In this document: one piece after another, positions 1 through 8,335 of the stretch
How positions within the stretch are numbered: position 1 is the stretch's first letter
Layout of the letters: every line of letters starts with the position of its first letter
NCBI GenBank assembly: GCA_039619475.1
Contig: CM077115.1
Location: 31,323,083-31,387,082, forward strand
Direction of reading: 5' to 3'
Source of the DNA: Icerya purchasi
Taxonomy: Eukaryota; Arthropoda; Insecta; Hemiptera; Monophlebidae
Length of the DNA stretch: 64,000 bases
Position numbers and translations under genes: made by a program
The notes under the pieces: model-generated
Databases searched by the model: none
Told to the model about the DNA's origin: nothing
What the model saw: only the letters and a program-made list of their open reading frames with translations

Positions 1-1083
1 GACCAATCTCCCCAGCGAGAAATTTAGATTCGACATTCTGAAGCGAGCATGAAATAGGAAGTATTTACGTTTTCAAATACCATGGTGACAAATGCAGCTA
101 GACATTACATGATTAGAGAATGTGTGTAACATTCAGGAAACAGCACGGCAACAAATGCAATTAAGCACAACCCATAGAAGTTCAAAAATACTTAAAGCTT
201 CGAAACCATGGCGAAGATATTGCCTGCGTTAGGAGCCCTGTTAATGCTACTTCAACTAATGACATTAATGTAAGTGCTATGCCCAGTCACATAATAAATG
301 AAAAAAAAAAAAATTAATTGGTGTATAGGAAAGGGAAGTGAGGAAGTAGTTGAAAGAATGGTGCAAAGATTAAGGAATTTTTCTGCATCTCCTTTTCCCT
401 TTATTATTATTATTGTATTTTTAGGACCCTTTTAGAACATCTATTTACCAGTTTCCTTCCTTTTTCTTTCCTGTACATTAATGTATGCGGCGTCTAATAT
501 GTAAGTGGCCTCTGTATATGGGTGTATTAGTGTGATATTTTTATATATTTATATATATTATATACATATATATATATATATTTTTTTTTTTTTTGCGTTG
601 ATTGATATATTTTATTTTTATTTTTCGGTTTAATACGTTCGATTTAGGTAGTAAGAATGATTAACTGTAATTTTGTTTACTAAAATAAACGATAGTAAAA
701 GTGTTGGGCACTCACGCAACGGACATACATGCCCAGTGAGATCCACAACTTATTTATTTATATAAAAAAAAAAAAAAAAAAAAAATGAAGTAAAAAGTAA
801 AGTAAGTCTAATACCTTTGACACGGCGGTCGGGGAAAAGTAAGTACACATTTTATAATAAATTGAGGTATAGGTTTGAATATTTATCGCGAAAAATAAGT
901 TTTGTTAATAACTGCCATTAGGTGATAGGAAGCCCTCAGTTTTATTTGATTATCCAGGAAAGGGTAACTATACATTCTAGTTAAGTTCGAATTTGATTTT
1001 AATTTCTCAAAAAAACGCTGTTATTGCCCGATATAGATCACTTTGATAAATGGAATATCCGGACCGATGATAAAACTTTTTTT
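1..1083. other. Unassigned AT-rich sequence
   Basis: I see no gene here. The stretch holds a short A run near 300, a TA-rich patch with a T run at about 541-595, and an A run at about 763-785. A SINE scrap at 789-835 is listed separately. Confidence 0.6.
789..835 (-). mobile_element. 3' end scrap of SINE family B
   Basis: On the minus strand this short piece ends with ACTTACTTTACTTTT, which matches the 3' end of the fuller SINE-B copy at 40,451-40,738. Only the last 45 bases or so are recognisable, so the call rests on the tail alone and chance similarity is possible. Confidence 0.3.
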
Positions 1084-1854
1084 CTGTAGGCGACATTTTT
1101 GCGTCTTTTACTGATATGGTGTTGAGTTCGCATAGATCAGATTTCTGTTTGAAACTAATCTATATCCTTCGCATAGCTTTCCATGATTTCCGCTCTATTC
1201 TCATAGACTTTCTGTGGGTCCCTTGTCATTCCAATATTGAGGACAATGACGCAGCTGACTCTTTAGCTCGCTCAGCCGCCCGCGTTGGTCCTTTCCTCGA
1301 CTCTTTCCCTTCCTCAGACATTCTTTCTCTATCACGCTCTAATCATTCTAGACTTTGGTCTGACATGTATCCATCTTTATTCTCTAATGATTATTATTCA
1401 TATTACTGTCTTATTCAACCGGTTTTTTCTGCCTTGGTTTCAATCTATTCCTACCTGTCGTCGTTCCACTGTTGTTTCCTTAATTAGGCTTAGAATCAAT
1501 CATTCTCTATTCCCCTCTTCTCGCTTTCGTTTTTCTTTAGCTCTTTCTCCTTTCTGCTCTCTTCACGCTTCTGAGCCTTCTTGTATTTGTGACTCAAATC
1601 ACATCCTATTCGAATGTTCTACACTCACTAACGAACGCTCCTTTCTTTACGCCCAACTTCTAGTTTTGGGTCTTCCTACTCCCTTTAACGCTACCTATAT
1701 TCTTTCCTTCCCGTTGCCTTCAGTTATTCCATTGCTGCTGTCCTTTGTCTTTTCTATTTCTGACCGCTTGGCTATTTAATTATAACTCTTAATTTTTCAT
1801 GTTGTTGGGTCAAGGCCGCTGACGCGCCCAAGGTAGGAAAAAAAAAAAAAAAAA
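1084..1854 (+). mobile_element. 3' part of a pyrimidine-rich Jockey-like LINE (RNase H end)
   Basis: This is the end of a non-LTR retrotransposon polyprotein, broken into at least two frames. The piece HSNIEDNDAADSLARSAA corresponds to the last acidic motif of RNase H (family form: H-GI-GNE-AD-LA). Further on, VSLIRLRINHSLFP and a spaced C-x-C...H...C pattern match the post-RNase H region of Jockey/I-type LINEs. The frame shifts near 1,440. The element ends in GTTGGGTCAAGG followed by an A run at 1,838-1,854, as expected for target-primed insertion. The 5' part, including reverse transcriptase, is missing. The coding strand is strongly T+C rich, a property shared with the copies at 15,680, 18,110 and 52,806. 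It is certainly dead; the exact LINE clade is uncertain. Confidence 0.75.
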
Positions 1855-2549
1855 GATTTGACAGCGCCCGATTAGAAGTAGAATATAGAACTGGTCCATG
1901 CAACCTTGTAGAGCCGACTATCAAAGTAATGCCTGTTTGTTTTTTTTTAAATTGAAAGCAGTTTTCAGTTACTATTATAAAAAAGTTTCTAATTGTTTGT
2001 TGCTTTTTAGTTTTTTTTTTTTTTTTTGGTATTCTGATATATACAACATGATATAAGTAGTGTACGAACAGGCATTTCAGGACAAAATTGCGGGAGAGAG
2101 ATAGAGAATGATACCATAAGGATTAAGCGAGAGGGATAGAGAATCAAGACCCTGCCACCAAGATGTTCCGTGCGAAGTCACCCATGCCCTTGTCGCTTTT
2201 TTTTTTATGTTTTCGCCAATTCTAACTTTGAACTATTGCTGAACCGTTTGGTCGCGTCTCAGTCACTTCCCGCCACCCCGTGCACCCCTCAGTCAGCCTG
2301 ATCGCAGCACTCAAGGTCCAAAGTCTGGGAAAACCCAATCGTTAGCCGTATACACGTGTTTATCACATAATCGCACAAATTCTTCGTGTTCCTGTCATTT
2401 GTCAGATGCTGTATTCTCTCGTAATAGCATTCAACACTGAAAATAACTAATCGGAAGCCTGAAAAAAAAAACATTATTCGATCGCGCGGATAGCCGTTCA
2501 ACGAGTATAAAACATCGACAATCCAAGCGAGAGAGAGAGAGTAGTTTCT
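1855..2549. other. Unassigned, with a short GA repeat
   Basis: I see no coding or mobile feature here. There are T runs near 1,940, 2,010 and 2,200, and a short (GA)n tract at about 2,528-2,541. Confidence 0.5.
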
Positions 2550-2622
2550 ACATAGATTTTTTCGATAGTTTAATATATTTCGATTGTATATTAGCGCGCG
2601 TTAATTTCTATTTCGTTTCAAA

Positions 2623-2847
2623 ATGTCCGATATGATGAAAAACACGAATTATTGTTATCGAACCTCTATGTTTTATTTTACCTTGAAACGATTCACCCAT
2701 AAATCTAAAGCGTATGGGATTGTTTGTGTAAATCGCGACAATTACGTGAATTGCCGATGCAAATGTAAAACGCGTATAAAGAATATGAAAAATTGTCCTT
2801 GCAAAGTTTCAATTGGCGTTTATACGAATTTGGATATGCATCTGTAA
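2623..2847 (+). CDS. Small cysteine-rich protein frame A (unknown function)
   Basis: This is a 74-codon open frame with no family I recognise. It is basic and has cysteines clustered in its second half: VNCRCKCKTR, then NCPCKVS about ten residues later. The CxCxC and CPC spacing suggests metal binding or a small disulfide-rich protein, but no named domain can be assigned. The N-terminal stretch around NYC is mirrored by frame B at 3,480, so the two appear to be diverged paralogues. The repeated TTTTTTCGATAGTT block ends about 50 bases before the ATG. There is no signal peptide, intron or polyA signal that I can point to. It could be a decayed gene of a virus-like or other selfish element, or a chance frame. 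Confidence 0.35.
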   Translation: MSDMMKNTNYCYRTSMFYFTLKRFTHKSKAYGIVCVNRDNYVNCRCKCKTRIKNMKNCPCKVSIGVYTNLDMHL

Positions 2848-2989
2848 GGAATCTGAAGGAAGATTAGAATACGAATCAATGTTTTACTTACCGTACAACT
2901 ATTTGCAAAAGCCGTACTAAAGGGTGCATATAATGCATCTGTAGTGAGTTTTGTTTCTCTCCCGGTGTGTAACACGAATGACTGAAATA

Positions 2990-3175
2990 GCTGAAAGTGA
3001 ATGTGAAAGCAATATTGTACAGGCTGCGAAAAATGTCCGTTTCGAAAAAGAAAATGTTTATGCAATGAAGATTGCGAACAATGTTGATGCGTACGACTTT
3101 CGGAAAGTGAAATAGAAGAGACTATTGTTATTGCTGTTTGCGGCACATCATCTCATGAGGGTCCATCTTAGAAAT
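2990..3175 (+). pseudogene. Broken cysteine-rich frame between A and B
   Basis: Here the plus strand reads with stops, but a dense cysteine pattern is visible: YCTGCEKCPFRKRKCLCNED, then C-x-x-C, a stop, and one more cysteine. A second scrap near 3,200-3,245 reads SECEDCFEQLNC. The density of C-x-x-C pairs is much higher than expected in random AT-rich DNA and fits the neighbouring frames A, B and C. I read it as a disabled member of the same small family; its function is unknown. Confidence 0.35.
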
Positions 3176-3479
3176 ATGTAAACGGAAAAATTGAGAATAT
3201 ACGTCCGAATGTGAAGATTGCTTCGAGCAATTAAACTGTATCATGAATGGGAGCGTCTATATAGGATTTTTTCGATAGTTCAATATAATTCGTGTACTAT
3301 ATCGAGTGTATACATTAACTTCTTATTTATAACTCCCGTGATCATGAAGCTTTGTCTTCGAAACACGTCGGGATAAAAAAAAAAGGAAGATAAATGATTG
3401 TTTAAAATTGGCGTTTAAAATTAATTACCGTGTACAATAAACTCCTATTTAGTTTAAAAATATTCGATATGATAAAAGC

Positions 3480-3659
3480 ATGAATTATTGTTGTTCTAAT
3501 CGATGTTTTATTATCTCTAAAACACAAGTCGTCGATCGATTAGCATGCGATAAATGTGGCAGTTTCGGATATTGTTGCTGCAGGTGTGTAAAGCTTTTAC
3601 GAAAAATAGTAATAATTTCGTTTGCGAAGTCGGAGGTAACCAATGTCGATCTTGCGTAG
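3480..3659 (+). CDS. Small cysteine-rich protein frame B (unknown function)
   Basis: This is a 59-codon frame beginning MNYCCSNRCF and containing CDKCGSFGYCCCRC in its middle. Eleven of its first 40 residues or so are cysteine. A different frame overlapping its end (3,554-3,754) continues with further C-x-x-C and CC pairs (for example NQCRSC and YCCITKC), which suggests that one frameshift split a longer cysteine-rich protein. The start is the first ATG after a block also found upstream of frame A. No known zinc-finger or metallothionein family fits exactly. It is probably decayed. Confidence 0.35.
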   Translation: MNYCCSNRCFIISKTQVVDRLACDKCGSFGYCCCRCVKLLRKIVIISFAKSEVTNVDLA

Positions 3660-3779
3660 ACTTTATTTTACCGGAATGGTTATTTTATTGTAGGCAATTA
3701 CGAACAAAGAGAAAAATTTATTGCTGTATTACAAAATGTGTTTTTATAAATTAGAAGGTAACGATGATAAGAACAGTTT

Positions 3780-3905
3780 GTAAACAATGCGCCAAACTCG
3801 CCAGCGAATACACATGTGTTTGTGTAAATGCGAAAGTGGAAAATTTAATTGCGAATACTATCGCAAATATTGCCGATTCTCGTGTTTTTACATAATACCG
3901 AAGTA
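3780..3905 (+). pseudogene. Broken cysteine-rich frame C
   Basis: In one frame this reads VCKQCAK...TCVCVN and in another CLCKCESGKFNCEYYRKYC. It again shows dense C-x-x-C and CxC spacing but no start-to-stop frame of useful length. It is the fourth cysteine-rich patch within 1.3 kb and extends the cluster toward the frame at 4,275. Confidence 0.3.
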
Positions 3906-4274
3906 TAATGTTGTTATAAGGTTCGTTACTGATTTTATGTATAAAACGAACGCGTGAATAGAAATTATTGTGTACAGCTACGTACGTAAATATGCCGCGT
4001 TAAAAGAAATATCGATAAAAGTTACCGTAAAGTATAATATCGAGGAAAAGAAAAAAGATCGATCCTGAACAGAAGCGCAACAGTCTGCTGCTAATAGCAT
4101 ACAAGGAAGACAAAAGGACCGAATACTAATAACCAGTTATACGGATCAAAATTTCAAGGATATTCGAGTCTCAGTTTATTCAACATTGCCTCATACTAGC
4201 GCTATCGTCGAATACATTTAAACAGGCTAGCGGTCTTATCCGATTATATCGACATTACAGTAAACTACATCGAT

Positions 4275-4487
4275 ATGCGTAATAAGAATATTCCCGAAGG
4301 GGCTGATCCTGGAGAAGCTGTAAACAGACAACAATTACATAAAGGCTTGGACGCGCTAGACGGAAGAATCGTGCAATTGGAAACATTAGAAAATAGTAAT
4401 GTTGTGAAATTCATTAGAGTTTTGTTAAGTAATCGGAGGAATGAGAAATTCTTTGTGCTACAATCGGGAGATATAAAAATGTCTTAA
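4275..4487 (+). CDS. Small frame with a tail-fibre-like DAVN-type motif
   Basis: This is a 70-codon frame whose start reads RNKNIPEGADPGEAVNRQQL, followed by a short heptad-like stretch (LDALDGRIVQLETLEN). A pattern of 'N-K-I-x(5)-P-x(2,5)-A-V-N-x(2)-L' is typical of repeats in phage tail-fibre and tail-spike proteins, and is also seen in some fibre-like proteins of eukaryotic selfish or viral elements. The frame can be read upstream without a stop to about 4,200, so the true protein may have been longer. It lies 370 bases after the cysteine-rich cluster on the same strand. The similarity is from memory of the motif only; chance or another family is possible. Confidence 0.35.
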   Translation: MRNKNIPEGADPGEAVNRQQLHKGLDALDGRIVQLETLENSNVVKFIRVLLSNRRNEKFFVLQSGDIKMS

Positions 4488-5742
4488 AAATCTTTGACAC
4501 AATGTTCCCGCACTTTGATGTGTGTGTTTTTTATGAAAAACCGTTTGCCATTAAGAAAAGTCTCGAAACCGAATCGTAATTCTCATGCGCTATTGGCAGG
4601 AATCAACTAGAAAACAAATTGAAAGGCATAGATCACGCAACGCCCACAATGTTCAACTGATCAAAACATTTAGGATTTATCGTAGAAAAATTGTATTATA
4701 TTTATCGACAATACTGATGACTTTATCTTTTCTCCTTCAATAACATCGGTATTGAAACCGCCCTAGATCGAAAAATAATTCAAGGTACTTTTACTAGTTC
4801 GGTACATTTTTTCGTGTGAAATACATGTTTTTACATTAAATTATTCAGTAGGAAATAAGTGTGCTTATAGGTGTTTCAATTTTTTCAGTGACAGTGCGGA
4901 CATCTTTCGTAATCCGTTTCAGATGTACGCTCCGAAGAATTTTCTCTTTGCTGTATGTCGTCGACGGTTAAATTCTATTCTTTGAAAATTCTCGTATTTG
5001 TATTGAAGACGTGTAACGACACGGCTTTCCACCTTTCTGGTGGGTTTTCAAATAACGTTCTCGTGGATCGTTTTGGGAAATAAACGGACACACACTCGGC
5101 TACCTAATAAAGCGATATTATCTTTCTTTGCAAGCGTGAAAATCGTTCAGAGGTTAAGCCTACATCTGTTTGAAAAGGGGTATGCTAGTCATTGATAAAC
5201 CCGGTAGCCTCTGTTTGAAATATATATCGCAACGAATTCTCGACCGCGAATTTTTTTTTTTGTATTTGTATTTTTCAAAGCCCCCCCCCAGCTCGTATTT
5301 TAACTTTGCCCGTTTAACAGCGCGATACCAACTTACACTTAGACAGATTTCGTCACCGGTTAGCTAATTTCTCTGCTCAAAACACCGTTTCCAATAAATC
5401 AAATTAGACAAATTCACACAATCGTAGTCGGTTCATATACCACATAATTGAACTTTTGCAGCTATACATACAATTGGTAGGTTGTAAGTAAAAGTAAATA
5501 AATAACGAAATAATAATATGAAATGGAATATTATTATTGGAACTCACTTGCGGTCGGTGATTTTAATTAATGAAGTCAAAATTAAATTATTAACCCGGGG
5601 AAGTGAATAAACACACAAAGTTTACATTTCATTATAAAATTACAAATTTTTTCGATTTTACATAAACCTATTTTGAGATTAGCTAACCGTATAATTTTAT
5701 TAATAATTTGAAGCCTTTACATTTCCTTGGGTTTCAGAAATA

Positions 5743-5745
<3 letters not shown>
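4488..5745. other. Unassigned sequence after the cysteine-rich cluster
   Basis: No frame longer than about 65 codons and no recognised repeat is visible. A short C run lies at about 5,281-5,289. The last part is AT-rich and runs into the TA repeat. Confidence 0.5.

Positions 5746-5805
<60 letters not shown>
5746..5805. repeat. (TA)n microsatellite
   Basis: About 60 bases of uninterrupted TA dinucleotide. Smaller TA tracts follow at about 5,890 and 5,962-5,980. Confidence 0.95.
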
Positions 5806-5808
<3 letters not shown>

Positions 5809-5980
5809 AAATTTGTGTAAAATAATATATTTAAGTAAACGAATATTATTTTAAAATTTGTAGAAATGTCTTTAAACATTCATACAAATATATATATATG
5901 TTATATACGTTTATTAGAAGTAGTCTATTTTCTATAAAGTTAAATGTAACTACGTCGGCTCTATATATATATATATATAT

Positions 5981-6206
5981 TTTTAAAAAAAGTAATTAAT
6001 TCATAGTATTATGCCGAACATAAATAATATACAAAACATATTAAAAATTATTAAAAAACATGGACTAATCGACTAGTTTCGACCGATCAACATCTTGATA
6101 ATGACAGTAGTTGGTCAAAACTAGTCGACGTTTTTAATAATTTTTAATATGTTTCGTGTATTATTTATGTTCAGTGTAATATTGTGAATTAATTACTTGT
6201 TTAAAA
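5981..6206. repeat. Fold-back (hairpin) repeat, MITE-like
   Basis: The arms 5,981-6,091 and 6,110-6,206 are imperfect reverse complements separated by a loop of about 18 bases. Near the loop, GACTAGTTTCGACC pairs with GGTCAAAACTAGTC. Near the outer ends, AAGTAATTAATTC pairs with GAATTAATTACTT. It has no coding capacity. The right end abuts the TA at which the mariner-like element is inserted. It is probably a short non-autonomous fold-back element. Confidence 0.75.
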
Positions 6207-7560
6207 TACAGGGTTATTCAGAAATAACACTCTACTTTGACGATAATTTAAAAATGAAAGATTAAGCAAATACAAGAAAAAGGAATACACCAAAAGATGA
6301 TAGATGAATTAAGGAATTTCATTACATTCGATTTTTTAGATGCGAACCGTCAACTTCGGCAACATGCTTCGACCGAGAAACAAAATTTCTGATCGCGAGC
6401 TCCAACATACCGTTCGCAATGTTCATCATTGCTTCTTTTCAATGGTTCACTTCGATTCCGAAACAGTGGTAGGGTTAGTCCGATATTTCAAAACGCCCCA
6501 CAAAAAATAATCACAAGGATTTAGATTCGGGTTACTGTGCGGTGGCCACAACCAGCCCGCTTAAAACATCTCGGGAAATCGATTAGAAATAACTTTATCT
6601 TTAAAAGTTTTTCGGCGCAGCATTAATGTTTTATCCGATGATGAGTGTAGTCTGGCACCATCTTGCTGAAATATCGCCTTTTTAAACATTTTGCGTGTTT
6701 TTAACTGCGGTAAAAAAAATTTCTTCCAACATAGTCACGTACCTGTCCTTGGTTACTGTTCCTTCCGGGAAATACGGCTCTATTAGTCCACGCGCACTTA
6801 GCGCCACCCAGACGGTACACTTCTCTGGATGCAGTGGTTTCTCTTCGATCATCGAGCGATTTTCAGAACACCATAACCGCCAATTTTGTTTATTCGCGAA
6901 TCCATTTAGCCAAAAATGTGCTTCATTTGAAAACCAAACGTTGTTAAGAAAGTTTTTATATCGTTCAACTCTGCCGCTAATTCTTCTGTAAACACTTTAA
7001 CCGTCTTTCTTTGCTGCGTTCCGATAGACATTGCATAATCTGAATCTTGTAGGAAAAAATTCGAACATCTTCGGTAACAATACGCTATGTTGTGGATCAT
7101 GACAGGTCGAGTTGTTGTGTTAAACGCGTGATGGAGGTACCGGACGAGGTTTTCAACAGCTTCTTTGCTTTCGTCACTTTATCTAATTTCGTTGGCGTCC
7201 CACCTTACCTCGATAATTATCATGTACACTGACCGCTTCAACGAATTTGTTTACAAGACGATTAATAACGCCAAACTACGAGTAGGTTTTTTCGATATCC
7301 GCATTTAAATTTATTCACGAAATTTCGTTGAACTGTCACGACATGTTTGTTTGAAAGAACTGAAAAACCATGAAAGCGCGTTCTTTCGTAGAACACACTT
7401 TAATAGTATGTATAAACGATAGAACGACGAAATCGGATGATACTGTTTCAATAAAATACCCCGCTTTTAGGCAACCAATGATCCCAAAATCAAAGAGCTA
7501 CATGCAAGATTTTTTACAATTTATTGTAAATAGAACGTTATATCTGAATGACCCCCTGTA
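6207..7560 (-). mobile_element. Tc1/mariner-type transposon with degenerate transposase
   Basis: The element proper spans 6,209-7,558 and is flanked by TA on both sides, the target duplication of this superfamily. The inverted ends are similar: CAGGG(..)TTATTCAGAAATAAC on the left and, read inward from the right, CAGGGGGTCATTCAGATATAAC. The minus strand between them encodes a broken transposase (separate entry). At about 1.35 kb the length is normal for a full mariner-like copy, so this is an old complete insertion rather than a fragment. It landed at the right end of the fold-back repeat at 5,981-6,206. Confidence 0.85.
6330..7110 (-). pseudogene. Degenerate mariner/IS630-like DDE transposase
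   Basis: Read on the minus strand in several frames, this gives the recognised order of the family: NNVWFSNEAHFWLNGFANKQ (first acidic region), then CTVWVALSARGLIEPYFPEG, then FQQDGARLHSS near 6,640-6,672 (second catalytic Asp), then GWLWPPHSNPNLNPCDYFLW near 6,490-6,560. In the family the last motif reads WPPRSPDLNPxDxFLW; here the catalytic Asp position reads Asn. In addition, a stop and several frameshifts separate the motifs. The N-terminal DNA-binding part toward 7,300 is not clearly readable. The copy cannot be active. Confidence 0.8.
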
Positions 7561-7719
7561 TATGGTCTATTTTCTACCAGAAACTATATACATTTTTAAC
7601 GGATGTAAGAGGTTACTTACTAGTAGTAATAATGAAAAGTATTGATTTAAGAAGAGAACTGATCAGACTATCATATAAACACATGAAAATAAATACAAGA
7701 ATCAGCAATAATCAAAACA

Positions 7720-7880
7720 ATTAGGAATTTGAAAAAGCAGTAGGCTGCGCCAGATGGCATCCACGAAGAAATATTAAAATTATTCAACACAGATTGACAA
7801 TACACGATGAAATCGCTACTAAAACTCTTTAACAACATACACGAATCGGGTAAGCTGCTAACAGACCGGTTAATGTCTTA
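7720..7880 (+). mobile_element. LINE reverse transcriptase fragment
   Basis: The plus strand reads APDGIHEEILKLFNTD, then LLKLFNNIHESGKLLTDRLM, with a stop between. This is the early RT region of RTE-like LINEs (family: ..PDGI..E.LK........L..LFN.I...G..P.DW). Only about 160 bases are preserved, and it ends where an oppositely oriented LINE 3' end begins. Confidence 0.6.
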
Positions 7881-8335
7881 TCTTCTTCTTCTTGAGCCGT
7901 CTACGTCCACATCTTTCACCACTTTGCTTACTGGTCTCGTGCCAAATGAAAAAGTCTTCTTGTCTCGGTAACAGCCATCCATTTTTGGATGTTGGAAATC
8001 CACGACGTCCTTCTGCGGCCAACATTACGAACACCTTCTACTGCGCCCATCAGTATTGTTTGTTACTTCGTCCCCCACATATCAAGTGACTCAGATAGTT
8101 AATTTTCCTTAATTTTATTAATCTGATTAGTTCACGTATTCATCCGTTTCATAACTTCTTTATTTATAATTTTTGCTGTCCACGGTATTGTAAGTAATCG
8201 TCTATACAGCTATGTCTCGAACGCTTCTAATCGTTCTACTAAAGGTTTCTGCCGCATATAATAGCGTGGAGAAAACATAGAACTTAACTCTATTTTCCAC
8301 CGTCGTTCAAGTTTTAAAAGTCTCATACGGGACAG
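7880..8335 (-). mobile_element. 3' end of an RTE-like LINE
   Basis: The minus strand, in mixed frames, reads LLYAAET near its start, then NYLSHLICGG, then ILMGAVEGVRNVGRRRTSWI and finally a short charged tail. This is the C-terminal region downstream of RT in a common insect LINE group (..GR(R/K)..GRR+.SW...). The element ends in a run of AAG units at 7,880-7,893 on the plus-strand complement. The fragment at 43,610-43,990 has the same protein end and the same AAG-type tail, so both belong to one family. Many stops make it a dead copy. Confidence 0.65.

Larger units (their letters stand above)
2550..3420 (+). repeat. Diverged tandem units upstream of cysteine-rich frames
   Basis: The block GATTTTTTCGATAGTT, followed by AATATA, occurs at about 2,557-2,590 and again at about 3,261-3,290. 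Further similarity follows each copy: a TTAA-TTCT-TTT stretch, and later AATTGGCGTTTA at 2,812 and at 3,405. A third related stretch begins near 3,440, where a TCGATATGAT block precedes AATTATTGTT, as at 2,626-2,655. These look like old tandem duplications of one transcription or coding unit, since eroded by indels. The shared block lies upstream of small reading frames and could be a promoter, but that is inference. Confidence 0.5.

Noticed and set aside
1855..1900. Target duplication for the LINE at 1,084
   Set aside because: No convincing direct repeat could be matched on the two sides.
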